Assembly: GCF_910592395.1 (NCBI RefSeq)
Contig: NC_088313.1
Coordinates: forward strand, 2,174,501 to 2,238,500
Direction of reading: 5' to 3'
Source of the DNA: Lineus longissimus
Lineage: Eukaryota > Nemertea > Pilidiophora > Heteronemertea > Lineidae
DNA: 64,000 nt
Shown here: positions 22,401 to 34,900 of the stretch, piece by piece
Layout: each line of letters opens with the position of its first letter
Numbering within the stretch: position 1 is the stretch's first letter
The notes under the pieces: generated by a model
Databases searched by the model: none
Told to the model about the DNA's origin: nothing
The model's input: only the letters and a program-made list of their open reading frames with translations
Position numbers and translations under genes: made by a program

Positions 22401-25400
22401 TCTTTCATATGCAACTGTGCAAAATGTACAGGTGCACTCAGCATCATTTGCTTGAAATCGACACCAACTACCAAGCTGTCAATGGGAATGCAATCAACCC
22501 AGAATGTGGATATAAATTACCATACTGCCGAGTTTAATTATTTTCTTCAACACGTCCAAATGTCTCATTTTAGTTTTATTAAACCAGTAATCCACATTTA
22601 TGGCCGAGAAAAACATCTGGCCGTCAATATTACATGGTAATTCATCATGGGATAGCAACACTAACCGCAAGTCCCCGGGCCGTGGGAACCTGATATTACT
22701 AGATTAAGAAATCTATCGGCATGTCAACATCTCTGTTTCAGTCAGCACTTGAGAGAACACAAGGATGATCAAACAAAATACAACGGATTTCTTGAAACTT
22801 GATCCAAATTTTCACAAATTTGACCTTGAGAATGGAAGCGACCTTCAACTCTGAGATGGACTGCTGACCTTCAACTATGTATCTGTGAAACGTGATAGCA
22901 GGCCTGCATCAACTGTCCTCCAGATTCCAATCTGAATCAACCACAAAGAGTCATCATAATATTAAGTTGCCGATTGGTTGCAATGAACTCATTAGATCAT
23001 AATACAAGCTTTCTTCTTCAGTGTACCCTCAGCACTTCAGAGTTACTCTCCAGGGAGTATTCATCCTCAATGAGGGATGAGCACATTTTCGGGCAACCAG
23101 GGTCAGGCACCAGTTTGGTTCATATTGGTCTAGCAGCTCTTTCTTTGGACAGGCACAGTAGTCCATTGCAAGGTAATTTAGGGTTAACTGCCTTGCCCAT
23201 GGACACTTAGACAAAACAGTTGTGATTTTTCCAAGAGTCAAACTCACAACCCCCTGTTTATGAGCCTAGCGCTCCAACAACTATGCTACTGATCTACATA
23301 CGCAAGCATTGATAAAGGGCGATTAATTGTATAGTATTCTGATGCAAAAGTGAGCACCTTGCTACAAACAGATACAAAAACTGCATCAACCTTTCATTTC
23401 GTATTCACATCAGCCTTGTGGATGCCTGTTTAACAGTTGTGTCACATTAGTCACTGGTATAACCGCTTTTTATGCAGGGAATTAAGGCCGTAAAAATGGC
23501 TAGTCCATAATAAGAGCATGGTCATTGGCAAGTGTTATTTATGTCCTTATCAACACAGCACACCTTGCTTATGACTTCTTGAAAACAAATGAATTTCTGC
23601 CATGAAAAATGTGATATAAATAGGGCCAACACTTGCAGTTCAAGGAACCAAGGACATGAAGGATATGAACAGTTCGCCAACTTTACCAGGCTAAAGACAA
23701 ACCTAGCTCCTTTTTTGTTTATTTTGTATTTTGATATGGAAAATAGTTGTCAAATTTAGAGGGGCTGCTACAAAATCATCCTTACAAAAGACAAAGAATG
23801 ACACCATGATGATTTGCGATGACTCTGATAGGATTAGGGGACATTGGTACTGTGGGCTGAAGTATTGACCATAGCATCTCATGTCTGAGCAGAGTAAACC
23901 ATACAACAATGTCATCACCTATACTCGCATGTCAAGCAACGCTAATAGTCGAAATATTGAAAAAGACCCGACGACTCCTTTCCCTAGCTGGGCACTGGGA
24001 AACATGGCGAGCATACTTACTGACTGCCTCTTTCTGATTGGGTGCCGGAGGTTTCCTTGTTGCCCAATTTGTACGGATTGACCTGCTGCCCAACCACTGC
24101 CCGTTCATTTTCTCTATGGCGGTTTCCGCTTCCTGGAAAGACACAGGAGAAAGGTATTATGATTATTGACCAAGCAACCCACGCTGTCCTTGCATCAACA
24201 AAATCAAATCCCTGAGGATACATGTAGCTGCTTTTTCATAATATTGAAATACACGAACAGTCCACACATCAATTTCCTGCATGAATACGTTTATTTTCTA
24301 CTTTTTTCTATCTTTTTTCATAATAGACACTGCTGACTGTGACCCCATGTCAAATTTGGGCATAAATTTGGTAATGATATGATGGAACTTTTTTTGAATG
24401 AGAGTTTTAAAGTAAAAGTGTGTTTTTTTGTAACAAAATGGCAAACACTGTTATTTGATTGCAGTAAAGTTTTCAACAGCACTTAAAATCTTTGAACGAC
24501 AACACATGAACACCCAATGAATCACTATTCTTCCGAAACCAAGCATGCTAAAACCAATACCCAATGAAATTAAGCGGGCAAAACACTTCAAAAGTTAGCT
24601 TTTCCACTTCAAAGAGGCGACACTTCAAATTGCTCATTAAAACTGTGACTTTCATTAACGCTCGTACTTCAAAACATACGCCATAAAATCTATACTCTCC
24701 AACAGGAAGCAGTATTGACAGGCCCGCATCACAAATGAGGCAACAAAAGGTGAAAACACGGAAGGAGCAGGCACTTCTGAATAAATATGAAATGGCCAGG
24801 GCCATTGTGCTCACCTCATGTGGAGGAAAGATGGATAAAGAGCATGGTCTTGTGTCATGTAGTGTTAGGTTTGATGTAGGTCCAAGCAATTACAATTTCC
24901 CCAAAATGGCCAATTTACATTACATTCGACCTCTGTGACCTTGAAAAGTAGGTCAAATCAAAGAAGACCCGGGTGACACATTGAATGGTTGTTAGAATTA
25001 GATGTACCTATGATATAAAATTGGTGCCAATCGGGCAAGTCATTACTAGGAATAATGGCATTTTGAAGAATTTAGGATTTGGCCCCCTCCCTGGAGGCCA
25101 AACGGCAAATCAGATCGCACCAAACTTCGGTACCTGAGATCACCTGACCAAGGGGTACATGTGTACTTAATTTGTGATCAATAGTCATTGCAGTTAAGAA
25201 ACGTGCCATAGTTACGGCCTGACGGCGAATTTACGCCATTTGACCTCTGTGACCTTGACAAGAAGGTCAAATTAAAAACCTATTTGACATATACTGTATG
25301 GTGGTTAGATGTACCCATGATATCAAATTGGTGGCAATCGGGCAAGAAGTTAAGGAATAATCACATTTTTAAGGTTTTTGGATTTTGCCCCCTGGTGGTC

Positions 25401-25825
25401 AAGTGGTGAATCATATTGGACCAAACTTTGGTCCCTGAGATCACCTGACTAAGGGGTAAATGTGTACCAAATTTGGTATCAATAGTCATTGCAGTTTAGA
25501 AACGTGCCATCGTTACATCCTAACGGCTAATTTACACCATTTGACCTCTGTGACCTTGAAAAGGAGGTCAAATCAAAAACCCGGAGGATATATGATGCAC
25601 CTTTGCTAGAAGTACCTACCATATTTTTTTCAAAATTTCCCGACTACTATTAAGGGAGATATTGCATATTTTCACTTTTAACGTTTGTCCCCCTGGTGGC
25701 CAAACCATGAAACGAATCGGACCGAAACTTGGTCTCCCAGGTGTCATTACATAAGGGTACATGTGTACCAAGTTTCAACTCAATAGCTCTAACAGTTACG
25801 AAACGTGCCCTGCTAACGGACGACG

Positions 25826-25923
<98 letters not shown>

Positions 25924-28900
25924 ACGACGGACGCCACGGTATGGGATAAGCTCACCTCTGCTAAGAGGTGAGCTAAAAACCAACATAGAACTCGAGATTT
26001 CAATACCTGCAGACTGCATGAATAATAGTATCAATATCTTGAACCACTTTTGCATTTCCAAAACTTTTTTTAGTTCAGATAGGTACATGTATGACTTGGT
26101 GCCAGAAACAAGTAACTAAATGTGCCTTGCCTAATGTGTCAGCGTGTGACTCAATATGAATAACATGGTGTGAGATTCCACACTCCCAAGCACCACTTCT
26201 ATGCGTTTCCTTTTAATATTTGATGTGTTAGGCTTCTGCAAGATTTTTTATATCTATTGGTTTTTGTGTCACGCAATTTTCAGGACTATCCATGCAGGGT
26301 AAACATGGTGAAGCTGTCGCAACACACACATCTTTTGTTTACTTTTTATGGTACTCCCTATCTCTCTGCCAAGAATATAAATATGGCAACTTTGATTAGA
26401 GTGAGAGCAAATAACAGAGGAGAAGTTCACTTTTCTGATTTCCTAAAAACCGACAATGTCACTGATGTAACTTCTAATGTCAATCAAGATTATACAAAAC
26501 AATTTTTATTCAATATTGTTTCTAATGTCATTTGAATCAAATGCAATATTTATCTCATAAAGGTTTTCCAATCAAGACCCAAACTGTCCCAAAATTCGGT
26601 GAGGAAAACAATTAAAACAGTATGAAGATGCGAGCACTTATGCAATGATAGTCTTGATAGCATGTTATTACGAAACACTTAAAGCGGAAAAAAACTTTGC
26701 GCTCCCGCGACTAGTCACCAGTGTTTCTAATGCCTGACAGTTAGCATAATATTGCTACATATATTGACAGAATCCCGCCGGGATGCACCAATGCAACTTT
26801 CCAATGAGTATCTGGCACCACGCCAACAATGAGACGCGAATATGCAAACACTTCACGCTTGTATGTAACTGTGTTCTGACAACGAAATATTTAATCGATG
26901 AGAAAGTTAACTCTTTGGAGACGGACACCATCTGATGAACACATGTCACGAAGAAGTTTGGATGGATTTTTTTTTTATTTTGGAGAAAAAGACATTCCTT
27001 CGAGCCAGACTCTTCTAGGGACATCAGAAGCAGGTGCACCCTGGGAAACTTCAGGCAGACGTCGAAAGTTTAAAAGCCATTTCACTTGTTTTTCTTTTCT
27101 TTTTCTTTAGCCACTTTCTTGGGATCCCGGTAAATTTCAGAAAACTGTCAAATTCTGTCAAAGGTGACTGAGTCGGAGAAGGCTTAGCGGGATTCAAACC
27201 CTACGTATTTCAATAAGGAGTCGGGCTCTCAAGAGACTGTGGGTTCAATTCCCTTTTGATTCAATTCAAATGCAAGTGATATATGAAGCTCCTCCTTTAC
27301 ATCAAAAGGCCTCTCGCGTGCTTGTGCCAACAGACCTGAAGGAACAGTCCAAGGAAATTTCAAGAAGTTAGAATGTAGATTTACTTACCTCCCGTTTAAC
27401 GAACGACACAAATCCATAGCCTTTGGACTTATTACTTTGTGGGTCTTTGATAATTTTCACGTCTCTGTAAGCGAGAAGGAAGAAAAACATCAGAGATAGT
27501 GGAAAAACTGACATCAACTGCAATATGGGCGCATCACAAATTCTACAATTTAACATGATGATTGGAGAATGTTGCTGTTGGGCCCAGCTGGTACACCCGC
27601 TGCTTATGAAGACGGCACACAGTCCAAATCACAATTGTCATCCCTAAATTCGCGTCACTGACACGGTGCCCCGCACATGATTTAAGCGAAACAAGTGCGT
27701 CACTGGTGCGACATTGATAATTATCCTATTGGGTGTTTTAATTGTTCTGAAAGGTTTGAAATGTGTGTTCACATGCAAGGCAAGCGTACCAAGAGGTGAA
27801 ATATAAATGGGTCAGATTGAATGCAGTTTGAAGGTCTTCATTCTTAAACAACAAAGGTCCACAATGGAGTTTTCTAGCCACGATTTCATGGGGCCCCCCT
27901 CTATTGGCCATTGTAGCAACTAAGCCAGTAAAATGGCCCAGAGTAGAAATTGTGATTCATGGCACACAAGAAGAAACCACAAAGAGCAAAAACTGTGTAG
28001 AAAACGCCAAGATCTGTAAACCTAAGGGGCGGGTAAATGCAGTTTATTAAGACGATAATATAAAGCATGCTGGCCGTTCTACTACCAATAAACAAAGACC
28101 TGACAATGGTGTCAGTTTGAACAGAAAGAGGCACAGTGAGGGGAAGGAATTTGAGAACGAATTTCATGTCGAAATTGCGTCTTTTGCATTTTTTGGGATA
28201 GCTGACGTTTAAAGTGCGAAGAACATAGGGAAAGAATTTCAAGAAGGATAAGTGACAGTTTCTTTAAATATCATATATCGTTTTGTTTTGCAGAAGATAA
28301 GTGCAAAATGAACAGAAGTCGGAAAAAGCACACTTAAAATGAGAAGTCAAAATCCGAAATCCAGAGTTTAATTACAAAAGACTGCAGGAAATGTGAAGAA
28401 TTTTACACATCATGAATTCAATTAGAAATGTAACAGATACTAGTAAGCCGCTCCCATTTATATACGGACTGAGTGTCCAAGTTTGAATTTGAATTTGAAT
28501 TGAAAACAAGCGGGATCAAAGGGCACAATGAAAAAAAATTTGCATCGATAATCTTTTTTTTATATAAAATGGGAAAAAAAAAGAAATTCTATACTATGTA
28601 AGTTATTGAAAAACTAATGAAGGAATAATTGATTTTGAATAAAATAAATTGAATAATGAGGAAAGTGGCATACATTGCCGGTGATTATTTGTTGGTAGTA
28701 GATGCCGCAATTGCTCCGACACGCCCTCTTTACGGCATTATCTGAATTAAAAAGGCACAAGGGACACGACTTAGTATTAGAGGAAGATGAAAGCACGTCG
28801 AGCCATTTTTTGAGGAACCAGCTGCTTCATTCATCATGTTCATGCATTAAACCATTCGGGTACAGTCTTTGGCAAAGTATGTCAAATGTGACTGGGACTG

Positions 28901-31900
28901 TGAGACTATCTTACACTTGAAGTAACTGACTACAATAACTGCATCTATCTGAAAGTCAAAGAATAATTTTCGTAGCCTTTAAAGTCTATTTACTTAATAG
29001 CCTACAAAAATTTTCGTAGGCTATAAAGTCTATTTACTTTATAGCCTATGAAAATTTTCGTTGGCTATAAAGTCTATTTACTTTTGATAAAGAGAGTATG
29101 CCCCAATGCTACATAATTTAATAGGCGATGTTTAATTGACTGACTCAGGGTCACATGACGTACTAATGGGTAACAAAATGGGAATTATAAATTTAATTCA
29201 TAAAGTGGTGCATTATTAACTGTCAACAAGATGAAATGTAATTTGCAGAGCACTATATTATTGACATGATATGATTAGTAGTTACACAAAAATCATATAA
29301 TATTATTTCATAAATTATTTTGTAAATTTGATGAATTTCAAGCAAAGGAGATCAGAACCATCTCTGCCTGAGTGATCTCCCCGAATATCACCAAAACTAA
29401 ATACAGTCGGACAAGATATGATTAGACTTCAAAACATGTGCTCATCATCAGCCAAATTACATGTGGTCTTTTTTCCTCAGGTATTTTAATACACATTCTA
29501 GCCCTAATGATGATGCGAAAACTCAGACGTTACTCAACTTTACACACAGTCTGAATTCCAATTCGGGTATGCCATCGACCTCATCTAGCTTGGAATGGTA
29601 TAATTGTGACAACCAATGATCAGAAGAGGCCCGTAAAACTTTAATGGGCACAGATCCGTTGAAACGAACTGACGCACGTTGGCGCTCGTTAAAGTTGATT
29701 TTTAATTCTTGACTTGACGAGCGAATCAACTGCCTGGGTTCGGCGCATGTTGCAATGAGCGGCAGGAGTACGATTAGCATTCCCTTTGCGTCCTCGCCGC
29801 TGTGAATTGCAATCCTACCAATCTGGATTGAATAATTCATAACATTTCATCCAGTTTCAAAACAATACAAGATTAACAAATAAACTTTATTATCGGTGCG
29901 CGTGCTATAACTTATTCTCATTGCACCTTCTATATTTCATCAAGGTTTATTATGATTCTGTGGCATTCGAAAAGTTGCAGTTAATAATTCACCATCGTGG
30001 TCTCTAGGTTTCGCGTGTTTGGAGCCAACTGTCGTCCCAAGAGATTACCAATACATCGTACCTGCTCCGATTGAAAACCATAGCATGTGGCCAATCACCA
30101 ATGTCAAGTTAATTTGAACTGGATGACGAATGAGTGCAAGCCAAATTTGGTTACAGCCCCTGACACACAAATACCACTGGAGTAGTATGTGTGTATGCGA
30201 ACATCCGAATCCAAAAGCACAGTCTCAGCAAAGATGTGGCCGGGTTCCACTAACCGATCGAACTGAAATTATCGCAGCTGTTAGGTATAAAGAGTAAAAC
30301 ATATTCATGGCTGTCAACTCCTCAGAATGGCATACAGTGCCTTTAGTCCACAAGCGATGGCACTACAATCGACCAAAGAGTCAACAGTTTTGAGTGAAAT
30401 TGACAAGTTTGTGGATGTCAACCTCCCTACGACCATGATCTGTATCACAACCCTGCCCCCTTCCATCAAGAGAACTATGACAATAGAACAATAGAACTAT
30501 GACAATAGAACAATAGAACTATGACAATAGAACAATAGAACTGTGACAATAGAACAATAGAACTTCCAAAACTCGCAGGCAGCTGCAACTTTTCCGCCCT
30601 CTTGGCCCATCAAAACAAATCGACACCTCCCACCTCAGAGTCAATATGCCACTTTCATCAATGTCAGAATTACAGGTGAAATCGGGAGATAGAGGATCAT
30701 CGTCAAATAGATGTCATTTCAATGACCCATGATTTCCATCATCGTCACTGTAACCTACTGGGAAATCCCCCATCCAATCTGTCAATTTGACCGCCTGACA
30801 AATGCCCAACGGATGATGTTCGATTACTGCAGAGCTGATCAAAATGTACAGTTATAAAACGGAATGAAATGGCAAGATACCATTATGCTCACCGTATTGA
30901 TATTTAAAAGACAATTCATGCTGGTTAAGAAACGTTCTGTGACATATAGCCCAAAGGAAAGTCAAATAAATCTGCTTGCTGGGATGACTTTTTCTTTGAT
31001 AACTTTTACAGAGATGTTCAAGTGAAAGGGACAGCTAAATCGTGATCTTCGAAAGGAAGAAACCATTGTAACATCGCTACAAGACATCACAAAAGACTTC
31101 AACTAAATCTGAATTGAATCACAGCCGTGGGAGGGCGATCTCTCCATTGTGCCAGAACTTCAACTCGTACTAAATAAGTCAACGGCAGCTAAAACACTCT
31201 GGCGAACAGCGCCATACAAGTTATTATCATTAAAGCAACCCATTATAATTTCGGCATTGAAAATAAATCAGTAATTTTGAAATTATTTTGATTTTAATGT
31301 TCGTTGCTCCAGCGACGTGATGAAATATTCCCTTTGTTGGTTCATAAAATTCCCGGTTGATTTGAGGGCATTAGGGCTGTCACAATTGGTCTCCAATTCC
31401 GCTCATAAGGTATGGACTCCTGAGGTTAAAGTACAACATTACACAGGTAATACAAGTCGATTTCATCTCATGCGTTCTGATTACACCTGTACTCAAACAT
31501 AAATAAAACGTACAGGTAACTGAGTCAACATGGAATGGGAAAAATGAACCTTGCAATATTGGAAGTCCACATTGGTTGGGTAGAATCATATGTACATTTG
31601 ACATCGCGCTCTATCAATGATTTGGACAACTTCAGTTGAGATCGATTTGCGAATTCAAACACTGATGCAGCGTGCCCATACCGTGATCAAATTCATCAAT
31701 TCTGCTGCCACAGGTTCAATTTCAATACCACTGCATCCCAAAGCACCCCAAGTAGGATGGCAACCTTTTTCTACTAAATGATGGATTTTTATATGACGTC
31801 GTGTTGTCGATCGCAATGGGGCTAGAAAACGTCACCAAGATCCCAGGGCGTGATCAGGTACGCTTCAGCATGCAAAGGTGTTCCGTGACTTTGTTATATG

Positions 31901-34900
31901 CCGATATGCCACAGATGTGACGCCGAACAATTTGCGTTTTTGACACGCGGTGGTAATGACTTCACATTCCCGTAAGAAACACCGCCGACACAATGGCAAA
32001 ACACTGAGGCAGAAAGACAGCATGTGTGGTAATAATGTGGCATCGGAAATTTTCAAGATCGCCATTTTTTCTCTCTCACCACAAGAACCAAGAACTTCTT
32101 CTCCCTCAATGCAAGTTGACCTCTGTAATCAGTACTCCTGTCAATTAAGAACAGCATATGTCGGTCCCATTGGTGTCCTTGATAGAGAAGTTCTACTGTT
32201 GTGCAACCGAAAGACTTGGTCTCCTTCGTTACATTTCCCCGTATGTATTGTCTATTTCACCGGCAGATAATGTCCTAACTTCGACCAAGATGACCAGCGA
32301 GAAAAACGAAAGATAATTGCATTTGCATAAAAACGATTGATTCATGAGAATGTGCCAACACTAATCAATCAGAAAAACATCGAATCGTTTCTTTTTTTCT
32401 CGCCTCATCAACGAGTCCGAACACGCTGGGATGCTACATTTTCTTCGGTCGCTAGGGCCCACGTTTTAATTACCTCGATCATCACTGCATATAACTATTC
32501 CACCAATGTTCGTTTATGTTGCCAGTCATTAGTGGCGATATCCCGCCAGGCCAATAACGTGTGGTACATCTTAACCACTACGACAATGATACATGGTACA
32601 TCTTGCTATCTTTCCAGGTTCTATTGTCCAGAGGTCACTTTTTTCGCCTATGATAAGATGGACCAAGTCGATTTTGGCCACACAAACATAAAAGTGGGAC
32701 AAATTACAAAATGAGTACTTCCAATTAACTTTTCATAGCCATTAGTTCTCTCGGTCCAGAACAGGATGCATTTCTTACCACAAAGGAGACTATGGGGAAA
32801 TTCGCGTGTTTGACTTCTATGGCCGCTGTACGATTAGAAGTCCACATTTAATTTTAACGTCCCGTTATACAGCATGATATATTACTGTATACAGTACTAG
32901 AGAAGGACACTGAACTAGTCTCTAGAGAGACAGGTCATTGTCTGAGATATTTCTCTAATCACTCAAGCGTTAGTTTCAGATTCCCAAATGATTTGAATGG
33001 CCCCGGTTAAAAATCTTTCACCATCTTTCTCTCGCGACAGAATGTGGAAGTGACATCTCAAGGAATTGATGACGTGTGGTCTTTGTAACTTAAACAGGAT
33101 AAAGAGGGGTCATTCGAGGCAGCTCCATCCCCATTTGAATGAAAGGATAATGACAGATATACGAGTAGTAGAAAAGATCTTCCAAACCCTCTGGACCAGT
33201 TGAAGAACGAGGACATTCTCAGAGCAATTGGATTTTATATGACCACAAATGAGCGGTAACTCTAAATATCGGAGAAACTGACACCAATGAAAGGGACAAT
33301 TTTTCAACTGAGCCCAAAAAATAAAGTTGTATTAGGAGCTATTTAACCCCATAAAGCACAGGGGGATTAAGCATGGACTTGAATGACAAATTAAAGCTTG
33401 AAAAGTGCAAATAGCTTTATTTAATCAGGACCTGATCAGTTTTCAATGAATGAAACTTTATAAGATATCATTTGAACAAAATTTCATGCATAATGACAAG
33501 TTACAACAACATTCATGAAATTGACCAAACAGACATTACCAGGGAGCTGGTGTGTTAACTGATATTTGGCGGTGTGTTATTCTATAGATTCGGTAATATG
33601 AGCGTTTTGTTTAGCATACCAATATTCCGTACATAGCAGAAACAGGACCCCCGAGATCACAGGGAGATAATCCTGGATAGAGTATCACCATATTCAATTA
33701 CGCTGGCAATAAACACTTCGTCGGCTAAGCAGTGGAAGGAATTGCAGCTACTAAGGTCAAACGCAAATTATTAAGCTATTTGGAAGCAGCCCGAAGTTAC
33801 TGGCCCATAAAGTGTCCATCTGGGAGATGAGAATAGTTATTGGGTGGTACAGTAGGCAGAATCATCAGTTGTCCACCTTAACTTTGGAAACACTGACCAT
33901 ACATTTGTGTAGGATTTATTGAGAAAAAGCAGATTAGCAGCACATTATTCGCAGAGATATTTCACCTCACCAATTCAGCTACTGTTGCAATTAAGTGGAC
34001 ACATTAAGAAAGTGATAAGAACAATCTGTAGGGACTATTTAGCTGACCTTGCGTAATTGTGCCCAGTCGCGTGTAACTGACGATCACTGATGAAAAGGTG
34101 GTAAACCGAAAACTGAAAACAATGCGACCCAACCTCGATAGCAAATCAAGTTAGAGTGATAGAAACTTGAGTTACAGCCATTGAACATGCCAGTTCAGTC
34201 CTCCGAATGGTCCTTTGGATTATCTCCCGACCTTGTGTAATTGCATGACTGTGATGTATCACACGGCAAACCGCAAGAAATAACTGCGGTAGCAACCAGC
34301 ACAAATGGGACCCAATGTCCGTGCAAAAAAGAAACTCGCGACTTGCGACTGTGATAAAGTGTGATTTACGCGAGTGTAAACTATTTTCCTTGTCGTTTTT
34401 ATCTTCTCACAAGTGACCTCCGATAATCACTTGCCATGATATATACGCCGGGAGCTGTCACAACGAAAGCCCCATGTCACGTCTCTAAATATTGCCTGAG
34501 ACTGACCAATTTTTCATGCTGAAGATTCAACGAGAAGAAGTTAATTGCTGTCAAAGCGTGAGGCAAGAGGGACCTACTTGCTGGACATTTCAAAAGTGAA
34601 GATGAAATGATAAATATGTGACCCACTCTACCAAAACTAGGCGCTTGTCGCATCTGAACTTGACAGGTTGATACGGACTTGTTGTTCATTTCCCTATTGT
34701 AGACCTTTTGTGAAATGTGACCAAATCAGTTTGTAATAGATTTCACAAAAGGTCTACAATAGGGAAATGAACAACAAGTCCATATTAACCTGTCGAGTTC
34801 AGATGCGACAAGTGCCTAGTTTTGGTAGAGCGAGTCACATATTGGCAGTAACCCAACACAGGGTTCGAAATGGCAGCCATAAAATAGTGATAGTTAACTA

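Larger units (their letters stand above)
24133..27388 (-). other. TIA1: TIA1 intron within RRM2 (second)
   Basis: About 3.3 kb. It is dominated by a three-unit repeat of about 300 bp ending in a (GAC)n tract and a terminal hairpin (24915-25978). The remainder is AT-rich with no supported gene. Confidence 0.85.

Noticed and set aside
24021-24026. Alternative donor GCA|GTCAGT at the end of the RRM2 exon
   Set aside because: It would leave phase 0 and put the following RRM3 exon out of frame. TCA|GTAAGT fits.
25650-26088. Long frames rich in Arg, Ser or Thr on both strands
   Set aside because: They are read through the (GAC)n microsatellite. The three repeat frames on each strand are open for that reason alone.
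27180-27251. tRNA-like A-box and B-box spacing (GGCTTAGCGG and GGGTTCAATTCCC)
   Set aside because: The sequence does not fold as a tRNA: no acceptor stem or anticodon arm pairs. At most it is a SINE relic.
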